The position numbers and the translations under genes are program-made. The notes below the pieces were generated by a model, which saw nothing but the letters and a program-made list of their open reading frames with translations, ran no database searches and had not been told where the DNA came from. Shown here in pieces: positions 1-10,370 of a stretch of DNA of 32,581 bases (positions within the stretch are counted from its first letter, which is position 1; each line of letters begins with the position of its first letter). Origin of the DNA: Lingula anatina (Eukaryota > Brachiopoda > Lingulata > Lingulida > Lingulidae); assembly GCF_001039355.2 (NCBI RefSeq), contig NW_019775535.1, positions 219,732-252,312 of the forward strand. The letters run 5' to 3'.

Positions 1-37
1 ATTATGCAGGTAAATTTTGTTTAATATTGCAAATAAG

Positions 38-38
<1 letters not shown>

Positions 39-93
<55 letters not shown>
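39..93. repeat. (TA)n microsatellite
   Basis: This is an uninterrupted TA dinucleotide run of about 27 units. It occupies the same position in the left repeat block as the TA run at 7656-7721 does in the right block, so it belongs to the repeat family. Confidence 0.95.
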
Positions 94-97
<4 letters not shown>

Positions 98-969
98 CAC
101 TTATTATCAAACTCAAAGATTAAAAGTTTGAATAGCAGCTTCATTGGAATTATATTTACCTCTGCCAAGGAGGTTATATTTTCACCCCTGTTTGTCTGTC
201 ATCAACATAACTCAAAAAGTTACGGACCGATTTTGATGAAATTTTCAGGAACTGTCAGAAGTGGGCAAGGAGGACAATGATTAGTTTTTGGTGGTGGTCC
301 GGATCAATAATCAATCAATAATAATCAACAATTGCTGTCTTGGCAGTGGTCTGCGCTCTCAGAGTGCTTTTCTAGTTTTGTTATGTTTTCCTTTTTAATT
401 TTCAAACACTGGCATTTGTGACTTTTAAGTCTCATCCGCCTGAGGCTCTGTATTTCCACATAAGCAGTTGTATTGTTTTTTTATGTCTTTAAACATTATG
501 TAATATTATTTTATGCACTGTCATCATTTTTCAATAATTGAGACTTTCATCATGTGAATTCATGGTCCTGAAACTGTAATCTTATTGATGGGGTGGATTG
601 AGACCATCTTCTGGGTCTTCCGGAAGACGGTCAGGTTATTAAGTTTATATTGACTGGTATCTATTTTTTTTCTGTTGGAAGACCATAAAAATGGGGGATG
701 GATCAACATAGATACTTTGGAATACTGTCAGAAAATATCTCTGGGTTCGCTCCTGTTATTGACCATGGTACCTGTTGTGTATGATTAAAATTCAGTGTTG
801 ACTGACAGTGCTATTATAAGCATTATTTATTATTGCATCAAAATTGACAAAATGGCCTATTTTGCAACTTTATTTTCTGTTTTTTGTCTGTACATTTGAC
901 AGCTTTGCTGCCTTGTTTTTAACTTACAAGAATGATTCTTAGGATTGACATTCAGCTCAAATGAGAAAA

Positions 970-1127
970 GGGGGCGTTTCGATAGTCCGAAGGTTCATTG
1001 GTCCAAAAAGTGGTAACATTTTCATGAATTTTTTAATCAAGGGTTCATTGGTCCGAAGGTTCTATAGTGAACATTCGGACCAATGAACCTTCGGACTATT
1101 GAACCTTCGGACTATCGCTACAGCCCC
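970..1127. mobile_element. 158-bp palindromic MITE with 9-bp target duplication
   Basis: The ends are inverted: GATAGTCCGAAGGTTC at the left is matched by GAACCTTCGGACTATC at the right, with terminal GGGGC/GCCCC. The phrase TCCGAAGGTTCATTGG recurs inside in both orientations. Both sides carry the direct repeat ATGAGAAAA (961-969 and 1128-1136). The related block at about 7150-7180 has the uninterrupted sequence, i.e. an empty site. A 9-bp target duplication with foldback arms suggests a Mutator-like non-autonomous element, but the superfamily is inferred. There is no coding capacity. Confidence 0.8.
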
Positions 1128-1681
1128 ATGAGAAAATCAGCTCTATTGGATTATCACTTTATTTTAAATTTATATATATGCATTTTTTGTGAAATTTTCA
1201 TTATTCACTTTCACAGATTTTCTGAGTGTTAACTTGAACTCTCATGGGACTGAAGCTTTATGCTTTTACTTTCATCAGTATTACCTGTTGTGCATGATTA
1301 AAATGATGTTGACTGTGCAGTTAAGCATAACGAACGTATTATTGCATCAGAATTGAGTATCCTAGCTATATATTTTGTGCATTATTATTTTCTGCTTTTT
1401 GCCTGTACATTTGCCATCTTTGCTGCCTTGTCAGGTTTTGATAACTAAATAAGACTTGAGTGATATTTTCACTCAGGACAAAAATTGGGCATTGAAATAT
1501 TGAAGGTAAAAACTATTTTAATATTAAGCTGTTGACTGAAGAAAAATTACTTAATTCTTATAACGATAACACAGCTGATAAAATTCTTCTCTAAGTTAAG
1601 GATATAAAGAAGCATTATGAACTTTTATTATTTGTGGTACAAAAATTATGTCAGAATTAAATGTCAAACTACACATGAAAG

Positions 1682-2149
1682 CGGTGTGACTGAATTGCGC
1701 AATACACCACAATACAGCGCAACACAGTGCAATAAACTTCAAAAATCAAATCCAGTTGCAATTACACAAAAGAAATGACTATTACCAGCAAAGTAGGGTG
1801 ATATAAAAACAATTATATAACTAGGTAAGTAATATCGTTGATATAACTTAATAAGTCAACAAGACTTTTATATTGTCCGATTGGCAGCCATGTTGGCGAG
1901 TGGCTCTTCTTGGATATATTACTGGCCAAGAAGAGCTACTCGCCAACATGGCGGCTGACCAAACAATGAAAAAGTTGTATCAGCAATATTAATTACTATG
2001 TACTATACTTTGCTTTTATATTACCCTATTTTACTTGAGATTACCCTTTCCTGTGTTTACTTGCAACTGGACTTGTGTTATCAAGTGTATACATATATTT
2101 GCGCTGTGTTGTGCTGTATTGCAGTGTATTGCGCATTTCAGTCACACCC
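1682..2149. mobile_element. 468-bp foldback MITE with 8-bp target duplication
   Basis: Nearly the whole element is an inverted repeat with arms of about 230 bases. GGTGTGACTGAA at the left end matches TTCAGTCACACC at the right end. At the centre, 1885-1913 pairs with 1926-1955 around a 12-base loop, with only a few mismatches. Flanking direct repeats CATGAAAG lie at 1674-1681 and 2150-2157. Eight- to nine-base duplications fit hAT or Mutator-like families, and the long arms favour a foldback type. The 74-codon frame at 1998-2222 is in the right arm and is not a gene. Confidence 0.85.
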
Positions 2150-2674
2150 CATGAAAGCACGGTTTTTCAGTTGTTATAACCAAGGTTATAACAGAAAACC
2201 CTGTTATCTAATACACTTTTAAGTGCTTTTACAATAATCTTTTTTATTCGGGCGTTTTTCTGAGGTACCTACGTTTAAGCCATGACGTAAAGCCCCTTCA
2301 GTTACATTTAAATGTTTATAAAGATGTCAATATGCCAACTTAATATATCATGACCGAGTCACTACAGTACTACATGTACAGTACACATTTTGAACATGTG
2401 AAAACAGATTAGATTCTTTTGGGTTTAGTTTTGTAAATTTTAAATTTATCTTTTTAAAAAATTATAATTTTTGGGCAATATTTGTAAACGAAAAGATTTG
2501 ATTTATTTTTCAAATCTCTCATGATAATATAAAAATACAAAACGGTGTACTTCTTTCTCAGTTAATCAACTAACAATTACAAGAAGTTGTAACATCTCAA
2601 GGTCAGCCGCGTGACCTAGTTTCGTAATGTGGCCCAGTTTGTTACATACGGGATCTTCTCAGTGTGTGCTCAAA
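2150..2674. other. flank upstream of the small gene, possible promoter
   Basis: No coding region or recognised repeat is visible. The stretch is AT-rich and becomes more GC-rich just before the small gene (2605-2690, containing AGCCGCGTGACC). That is where its promoter and 5' UTR should lie. No TATA box is evident at a sensible distance. Confidence 0.35.
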
Positions 2675-5600
2675 ATGGCGACCCTAGCGCTTGCAAGGAG
2701 AATTGGTACAAATTACATGAAAGTACTAAGAGTGCCCACGCGAGGTAACAAGGTAATGAATCCCGTAAAAGATAAAAAGTTTAGGAGATACGATGAAGCA
2801 AATCCTGGATGGACTGATTCTGTAAGTAGTGAATAAATGAAAGTAAGAGGAATATAATATAAGTTAGAAGTTTTACATGTATTAAACGTAGACTCTAGTT
2901 GTTCACTTAGCTGACATTTTTCACTCTCCTAATTGTATTTTTTATCTTTTAAAAGCATAAAACCTTATTGTATTGGCGTACGTGTACGATCTTTTTATTT
3001 CGTTGTATTAGTAAATAGCTGTTGATATGCGATGTGTGAAATAAAATGCATTATTCTGTTTGTCACGTATTCCTTGCCCGAACTGACCGAGGCGTTTTTA
3101 GTAATNGTTAAAAAATGATTTCTTTAATGTGTAGTTTTGATATGTACGTTAGTATATTTTCAATTATGCATGGAGATTTAACCTGGTAAGGGGTATAAGA
3201 AAGGCACATACAGATTTTTAAAAGAATGTTGGGTGTAAAAAAGAGCAACATGTATAGTAGACAAACGCAACAGCATTATCACAGCAAATATACCACATGC
3301 AGTAGCTTAATTTCCATTAATAATAAAATCATGATTTAAGTCAAAAATATTCTCGTTATTTAATAAAGTTTCAATATTCTTATTGAAGCAAGCGATTTAA
3401 TAAAGTTTCAATATTCTTATTTACCCTGAATGGTATATTTATTTAAAAGGAGTTTTATTATTTGTTTGTGAAAACTGCCCATGTCACCCTGTTAGTTTGG
3501 AGGTCTAAGCTTGATCAAGTCCGTGTTAAAATTTCTATGAAGCTTTGCAGGAAAAAATCTTCCTTTGTTTCTCTAGCTCCTTTATAAACCTGGTGTCCAG
3601 ATTTTATCTAGTGCCCCCAGATCTGCGGGAGCTGCTGATCTTTGAAAATAACGCACAGATAGAGTTTTTACTTGAGATAAATATCGCCAGCGAGAGTGCG
3701 TTCGATACTCTCAAAACAAAGGCTACAGGAGAGTTGAAGGCTACTTAACTCGCAGAAAATTTTCGATTATATTCCGTGAAAAATACACTAAATTTATATA
3801 AAATTATATCATGGTTGGCAAAAATAAAAAAATAAAAAACTGTGTGCACAGTGCACCCGTGCGTATGCCTATTGTAGTTACGCCCATGCACAATCTAGCT
3901 ATAGAAACTGGAAGGTAAACATACAAATAAAAATTAAGAGCCTGTAAACTATGTATTTTAGATGACATTGCAATGAGGATGAATAACATTTTATTCCTTT
4001 TAAAAGAATTTAAAAATGTTTTTGCTATAGAACGATTGGCCAGAAATACATCAAAAATTTATTAAACAATTAAAGCACAGTGGTTTCAAGCTAATTAAGT
4101 TGTAATCCATTAACTATGTTTCACAATTAAACAACTTATAAATGTACGTAATATGTGCATCGGAGCTATGATTAACGTCAGCCTGATGTGTTTTTATCAT
4201 ATCTACTAGTAGTTGTATTGTTGTTGTTTTCATAAAATGATTTAACGGTTTAATAAAATGAATTGAATTTCACAAATAACATGGACCTCATATGGAATGA
4301 TCAACAGTACTCTCAAGTCATTCGAATGCAGTCGTTTTATACACTTGGGATAACCATAATTAAATGCTAGTTAAAGTTACAAACCGAGCATCTGTGGAGT
4401 GTGGATTCCTTGTAACACATCTTAACCACTTCTACTAGTTTCTTATACGACTCAAATAAATTCAACATGCCAAGGGATAAACTGAATATATCACTCGATC
4501 AGCCATAAAAGAGCTATAGACTCTTAGTTATATACTACTTGAAACTACATGCTGGCATTTGGTTGGTTTTTGTGACAAAAAATTGACTTTGTATGCATCT
4601 TTAAAGATCAAATTGAATAGACGGAAAATGGCTTTACACAGCGTCACGAGGATTTAGACCCCTAGGGTAAGAGATTTGGTAAGAGGTAAGGGTTAGATGT
4701 GTCTGTACATATAGCCATCACCTGCGTCTGTCGTCGTCGTCGCCGTGCACTTTTACCGATAACACGATAAGTGGAAAACCATTTTTTCTTTCAGCTTGAA
4801 ACTTATTCATAATACGCAGGTCAAGTTCGAAAATCAGCATGATCGAGTCACTTTTAGGGAAGTTATGCTGTTTTTTCACTTTTTTCAGCATATATGCAGC
4901 ACCGATAACACGATAAGTGAAAAACCGCTTTATTTTTTGGCTTGAAACTTACAGAACTGATGAATATTCATAAAACGCAGGTCAAGTTCGAAAATCAGCT
5001 TGATTGGGCCACTTTTATGGAAGTTATGCTGTTTTTTCACTTTTTTCAGCATATATGCAACACTGATAACACAATATAAGAAAAACAGATGGGTCAATTG
5101 TTGTTGTACTCACAGGAGTGGTCAATCTTACTAAAACGCAGGTTGAGTTCAAAAATAAGCATAATCCGGCCATTATTTTAGAAGTTATGCTGTTTTTTCA
5201 CATTTCCTCAGATTCAATTCTTAGGCATGTTAACAGTCTCATTATTGAATTAATAAGATAGGTAAAAGTGTTTGTTTGACATTTCCTGCATCTTTACAAC
5301 ATTGTTAGTTGATTGTGTAAAAATGATGGTAAACTTGCTATCATGTATTGTGTAATGAAGTGTCAAAAATGGAAATAAACACATATCATTGCAGTTTGTC
5401 AGATTCAATCCTCCACTATGTTCAGAATCTCAGAATGGAGGAAATTGGACATTTAATACTGTTCTGTTGATATTTTTCCCATCTCATCAATTTTCTTAGT
5501 TGGTCATATAAAAATGGCAGTAAACTGTTAATTTTGTTTTATGTTTAAAAAGTGTTAAAAATGGAAATAAACCCATTTCAGAAAAGTGCTGTCTTGTTTG

Positions 5601-7651
5601 CATTTTGGCATTTTCAAGATGTGACTTTGAAGTTCTATGATCCTGAAGACCTTTGCTTGTAACATTTTCTGAATGTCCATGTTACTAATATTCTATTATT
5701 AAAAATTGATGGTCATTATGCTGTTAAACATTATGTAATGTTACATTAAAATTTGAAGAAACCCCTATTTTGGGCACTGCTCCCAAAATGAGCACTTAAG
5801 GAAAATCATGTCACTTACTGTTCTCAAACTTACAGGAAAGAAACATGGGACTAAAATACAGCTTCAGTAGGAAATGTAGTCTGTTTGGTAAATTTTTTTG
5901 GCAGTTAAACAGTTTTTTGTGAAAATTTCATTTTTCACATATTGGCATTTTCAAGGTGTGACTTAGAACCTCCACGGGCTTGAAGACCCATGCTAGTCAC
6001 ATTTTCTGAAAATCCATGATACGTATATATTATTATTAAAAATTGATGGTCATTATGCTGTTAAGCATTATGTAATGTTGCATCAAAATAGAAGAAAACA
6101 CAATTTTGGTGCTGCTGCCATGATGGCCATTATGGGAAAACCGTGTTACTTATGACTGTCAAACTTTCAAAAAAGAAACACAGGACTAAAATGCAGCCTG
6201 AGTTGGAAAAGCAGTCTAATTGGTTTCTTTTTCTGGAAGTNGTGACTTTGAAGTTCCATGATCCTGAAGACCTTTGCTTGTCACAATTTCTGAATGTCCA
6301 TAATACTAATATTTTATTAATAACATTTGGTGGTCATTATGCTGTTAAACATTATTAAATGTTGAATCAAAATTTGAAGAAACCCCTATTTTGGACACTG
6401 CTCCTATGATGACCATTTAAGGGAAATCATGTCACTTACTGTGCTCAAACTTACAGGAAAGAAACATGGGTCTAACATACAGCTTCAGTAGGCAATGCAG
6501 TCTGTTTGGTAAATTTTTCTGGCAATTTAACAGTTTTTTGTGAAAATTTAATTTTTTCACTTATCGACATTTTCAAGGTGTGACTTAGAACCTCCATGGG
6601 CTTGAAGACCCTTGCTAGTCACATTTTCTTAAAATCCATGACACGTTTATTTTATCATTAAAAATTGATGGTCATTATGCCGTCAAGCATTATGTAATGT
6701 TGCATCAAAATAGAAGAAAACACAATTTTTGGTGCTGCTGCCATGATGACCATTATGGGAAAACCATGTTACTTATGATTTTCAAACTTTCAAAAAAGAA
6801 ACACAGGACTAAAATGCAGCCCGAGTTGGAAAAGCAGTCTAATTGGCTTCTTTTTCTGGAAGTTATACATTTTAGTGAAAAATTCATTATTATCGTGTTG
6901 GCATATTCAATGTGGGACTTGGAGCTCCCATGGACATGAAGCTGAATGGTAATCAAATTTTCTAAATGCCCATGCCATTTATAGTCAATAATCAAAAATT
7001 GGTGATAATTATTATATAATTTATTATGTAATGTTACATCAAAATTGACAATAATCTTTTTGCACTGCTACTGCAAACATTATGGAAAGAAAACTGTGTT
7101 ACTTATTATTATATTTAACTTAATAAGTATGATTTTTAGGATTGACATGCAATTCAAATTAGAAAGCCAGGTCAATTGGGTTATCATTTATTATTGAATT
7201 TTATGCAATTTTGTGTGAAATTTTCATTTTTCTCATTCTGGCACTTTCTAAGTATAAACTTGAACTCTGATGGGCCTGAAGCATTATGCTTTTACTTTCG
7301 TCGGTGTTACCTGTTGTGCATAATTAAAATTTGATGTTGACAATGTATTATTGCATCAGAATTGGTAGTCTCCTATTTTGTGCATTATTGTTTTGTACTT
7401 TTCTTAAGTTGTGACTTATGGGCCTGAAAGACCTTTGAGAGGGTTAGTCTGTAAATTTCCTTTGGGTATCACTTAGCTAATTTCAGTGTTATAAATTAAT
7501 TTGTCTAATAAATAGGCCATTAAATGAGATTACATAAAGCACACTTGTTGATATTTCCCTGTAAACTGCCAAAGGTAAAGCTCTCTGCTAGATTAATAAT
7601 AAGGAAGCAGTGATAATTATGCAGGCAGTTTTTGTTTAATATTGCAAATAA

Positions 7652-7727
<76 letters not shown>

Positions 7728-8818
7728 TTATTATCAAACTCAAAGATTAAAAGTTTGAATAGCAGCTTCATTGGAATTATATTTACCTCTGCCAAGGAGG
7801 TTATATTTTCACCTCTGTTTGTCTGTCTTCAACATACCTCAAAAAGTTATGGACCGATTTTGCTGAAATTTTCAGGAACTGTCAGAAGTGGGCCAAAGAG
7901 GACAATCATTAATAATAATCAACAATTGCTGCCTTGGCTGAGGTCTTTACTCTCGGAGCGCTAGTTTTGTTATGTTTTCCTTTATAATTTTTTCTCAAAC
8001 ACTTGCATTTGTGACTTTTAACTCTCATCGGCCTGAGGCTCTGACATTTCTGTATTTCCACATAAGCAGTTGTATTGTTTTTTATGTCTTTAAACATTAT
8101 GTTACTTATGTAATATTATTTTATTCACTGTCATCATTTTTCAAATATTGAGACTTTCATCATGTGACTTTGGTCTCTCATGGTCCTGAAACTGTAATCT
8201 TATTGAAGGGGTGGATTTTATTGAGACCATCTTCTGGGTCTTCCTGAAGACAGACAGGTTATTAAGTTTATATTGACTGGTATCAATTTTTTTCTGTTGG
8301 AAGACCATCAAAATGGAGGATGGATCAACATAGATACTTTGGAATACTGTCAGAAAATATCTCTGGATCTGCTCCTGTTATTGACCATGTTACCTGTTGT
8401 GCATGATTAAAAATTTCTGTTGACTGACTGCTATTATAAGCATTATTGCATCAAAATTGACAAATTGACCTTTTTTTCCTGTTTTTTGTCTGTACATTTG
8501 ACAGCTTTGCTGCCTTGTTTAAAATAAAAAACTTAAGGTAAACAATTTTTCAAAACGATATATATATATATTGCACACTTTAAAGGATGGTGCAAAAAAG
8601 CAAGCTTTCATTACAAACTTATTTTGTTAAACTTTCAGGAGTTGCAGGTACATGAAAGTGACACATCCTTCCTGTCAGCAGAATACCAACAAATTCTTCA
8701 AGATGCTGAAAAGCTTCAGGAAGAATATAAAAAGCAACCTTGCTGTCTTGAGAGGCTCTATGATATCCTTTTTGATGGAATTGCTGGAAAAATAATTGAA
8801 AACTATTGGGATTTATGA
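2675..8818 (+). CDS. unrecognised small protein, probably mitochondrial; exons 2675-2821 and 8639-8818
   Basis: I do not recognise the family. Exon 1 starts at ATG 2675 in a good context (AAAATGGCG). An upstream in-frame ATG at 2627 has a weaker context. Exon 1 ends in TCT before GTAAGT at 2822. Exon 2 follows TTTCAG at 8638 and runs to TGA at 8816-8818. Both junctions are phase 0, giving 108 residues. The N-terminus (MATLALARRIGTNYMKVLR...) is basic, with no acidic residue in the first 25, like a mitochondrial presequence. The rest is acidic and helical-looking (ILQDAEKLQEEYKKQ) and ends in ENYWDL. No membrane segment is seen. The 5.8-kb intron is repeat-filled. The gene is convergent with ALG11. 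Joining the exons is inferred from phase and splice sites, and further exons in the intron are possible. Confidence 0.55.
2822..4755. other. first part of the small gene's intron
   Basis: This is mostly featureless AT-rich sequence. It contains a single N at 3106, a short direct repeat of TTTAATAAAGTTTCAATATT (near 3360 and 3396), and a GC-richer open stretch at about 3600-3748 that I cannot assign. A short CGT trinucleotide run at 4728-4743 leads into the tandem repeat that follows. Confidence 0.5.
4756..5210. repeat. three tandem ~150-bp units
   Basis: Units begin near 4756, 4902 and 5062. Each carries GATAACACGATAAG (degenerate in the third), then ACGCAGGTCAAGTTCGAAAA, then GAAGTTATGCTGTTTTTTCA. 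Divergence is low between the first two and higher in the third. There is no coding content. It lies inside the intron of the small gene. Confidence 0.8.
5621..6863. repeat. N-separated duplicate: 5621-6240 and 6242-6863
   Basis: The sequence after the single N at 6241 (GTGACTTTGAAGTTCC...) restarts a copy of 5621 onward. Copy 1 stops at the N with TTCTGGAAGT, while copy 2 continues past the same point into unique sequence. The copies differ at scattered bases. This matches the other two N junctions and is best read as two unmerged haplotype contigs, though real tandem duplication within the satellite is possible here. Confidence 0.65.
7656..7721. repeat. (TA)n microsatellite
   Basis: This is a perfect TA run of about 33 units. 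It corresponds in position to the run at 39-93 in the left repeat block. Confidence 0.95.
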
Positions 8819-9116
8819 TACGTATAAACAAAAAGTAATATGTTGTCATATATACTAATTTATTTTGATGGTCATTTTTTGAGATAGTATTTCAAATTTT
8901 ATTACCCTTATTTACAATTTTTTTTAAATTGTTTTTTAAATTGAAAATTTCCGTCTTTCGAAGTTGATCTTTTTAATTACTTTATCATTTTGCACCTAGA
9001 TTGATATTTCATAATGCATCATATTGCATGTATGTTTGCGTTTTTGCTTTTTTTTTAACTTTAAAGGTTTCATCTTGCTCTTTTTACTTAATTTTTTTCC
9101 TTAACCATTTTCAAGT
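8819..9116. other. 3' flank or UTR of the small gene
   Basis: The sequence is AT-rich and non-coding, with long T runs. A strong polypyrimidine tract at about 9050-9111 leads to TTTTCAAG at 9115, a plausible splice acceptor for the exon candidate that follows. Confidence 0.4.
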
Positions 9117-9251
9117 ATGATCACAGATCTGTTCATCGACAAGTTCAAATTCAAGGGGCAGAATGTGAAGAGCAAAGTACCTCTCCTGATAGAACACTTA
9201 GATAACTATGACCTGGGGCAGCTAATACAGTTTTTCAATGCATCTGGATAG
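9117..9251 (+). CDS. orphan terminal exon candidate, 44 codons
   Basis: An open frame runs from ATG 9117 to TAG 9249-9251. Its composition is protein-like ([20 protein letters not shown], then [11 protein letters not shown]) and its GC is clearly above its surroundings. A T-rich tract and two possible acceptors precede it (AAG ending 9115, CACAG ending 9126). Neither acceptor gives the phase needed to join exon 1 of the small gene, so it is not an obvious alternative end of that gene. I do not recognise the family. It may be the last exon of a gene whose other exons I did not find, a gene remnant, or a micro-ORF. Confidence 0.4.
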   Translation: MITDLFIDKFKFKGQNVKSKVPLLIEHLDNYDLGQLIQFFNASG

Positions 9252-10163
9252 GCAGAGACTAGGAAACGAGCAAAATTTTCACTTCTGAATTTTTTCTACT
9301 GAACTTGAGCAGCCCAGGCTTGTATTGACCGTTTGCAAATTTATTGAAAACAAATTTTATTAATTTGGATCATAATTATGTTAACAAATTATTTGCTCTT
9401 GGTTGTAACTTTCTATGTGCTGCTGTTCTGTGATGGTGGAGAAAAAAGTGGGGCTGTTCCTACAGGTACTGCAGGCGAGGATGATATACTCTGTTGCATT
9501 TTCTTTTTTCTTTGATAGACTTTTGGGACTTAAGTAAACAGTTGACAAAAGGTTTTGATGATAGACCTGGTAGTCAAAGTTGAAAACCTTGTGGTAGTCA
9601 TTCTTGTAAGGGAAACAATCATGTACATACAAAAATAGGTAATGTTCCAACAAGCCACGTAAGAAATATTAAGATTGGTTTTTATTTTGTAACTTGTCAT
9701 TGTGCATAGTGTAATGTATTTTTTTATTTAAAAGTAGTCGTTTAAGCAGTATCTTCAAAATGTCATACGGATATTTTATTAATTTCAATGTTTTGTTAGA
9801 GCTTAATGTTTTTTATCTGAGTTTTGACAATATAATGGACAGTTACTAGCTTAATGGAAAAAAGACCTATAACATATTTGGAAAAAAAGCTTTGGCCATT
9901 GAAAACAGCAAATTGGTCTAAACACAATTGTAATATCAAAGACTGGATAACTTTAATAATTTATTCATTATGTACTATAATGCTATATCACCAGAAAACA
10001 ACATCATGTTCTTAACAGTATGCAAAATCCGTCCTTAAAACTTTTTTTTACTTTGCAACATATCACTTTACCAGGAAGTCTTACATCATATCGTTGTTTG
10101 TCTGTGATCATATTTTAAGCAGAAATAATAAATATATGAAAAAGTATCATATCACTTTGGCTC
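9252..10163. other. convergent intergenic region
   Basis: No gene is seen. AATAAA at 10127-10132 on the + strand could end a transcript from the small gene or the orphan exon. TTTATT near 9961 could serve as an AATAAA for ALG11 on the - strand. Both assignments are weak. The 90-codon reverse frame at 9381-9653 shows no recognisable protein character. Confidence 0.4.
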
Positions 10164-10370
10164 TGTTCTCACATTTTTTAGATCGATCTATCACCGCGGG
10201 GAGTCTCACTAGATTACTGTCAGATAATCCCCCTTAAGTGTCCGTCCCCGCCTACTACAAGCTTTAAGGGGTAATTAACTTTCGTGTCCGCCCGGCTGAC
10301 AGCTATTTAGCGTGAACCCCCAGGGAGTTAGGTCGATCCAATGTAGGTCGATCTAATCTATGAGAATGGG
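10164..10370. mobile_element. inverted-repeat element (MITE-like)
   Basis: The left end TTCTCACATTTTTTAGATCG matches, imperfectly, the reverse complement of the right end (CGATCTAATCTATGAGAA). GTCGATC-type motifs are repeated inside. The interior is much more GC-rich than the flanks (CACCGCGGGG, CCGTCCCCGCC). No target duplication could be resolved. Its right edge coincides with the start of the duplicated ALG11 3' segment, which suggests an assembly break at this repeat. Confidence 0.6.

Larger units (their letters stand above)
1..1470. repeat. dispersed repeat family, left block
   Basis: This non-coding block is a mosaic of degenerate units that recur at 5.6-8.5 kb in the same orientation. 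Bases 1-900 align with 7617-8520, both beginning ATTATGCAGG followed by a TA run. Bases 905-1470 align with 7100-7400. A conserved segment near 160-300 (CTCTGCCAAGGAGGTTATAT, then CAAAAAGTTACGGACCGATT, then GGTGGTGGTCCGGATC) resembles a motif I recall as widespread in aquatic animal genomes. The 87-codon frame through the block is only a (TA)n-encoded Tyr-Ile run plus repeat and is not a gene. The block is interrupted at 970-1127 by a palindromic element. Confidence 0.75.
5600..8525. repeat. dispersed repeat family, right block with ~310-bp tandem subunits
   Basis: Diverged subunits of roughly 310 bases follow one another. Each carries a version of GTGACTT..GAA..CTCCATGGGC..TGAAGACC, ATTGATGGTCATTATGCTGTTAA and TGTAATGTTGCATCAAAAT. 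The last 900 bases (7617-8520) align with bases 1-900 of the window. Short frames at 6143-6358, 6697-6939 and 7632-7964 are repeat sequence. This block makes up most of the small gene's intron. Confidence 0.75.

Noticed and set aside
17-280. Open frame with Tyr-Ile repeats (also 7632-7964)
   Set aside because: It is a translated TA microsatellite joined to a dispersed repeat; both copies are the same repeat family.
4756-5210. CRISPR-like array
   Set aside because: Units are ~150 bases and diverged along their length, with no short repeat/spacer pattern, in an animal intron.
9381-9653. 90-codon reverse-strand frame
   Set aside because: AT-rich composition, no motif, no splice partners seen; probably chance.
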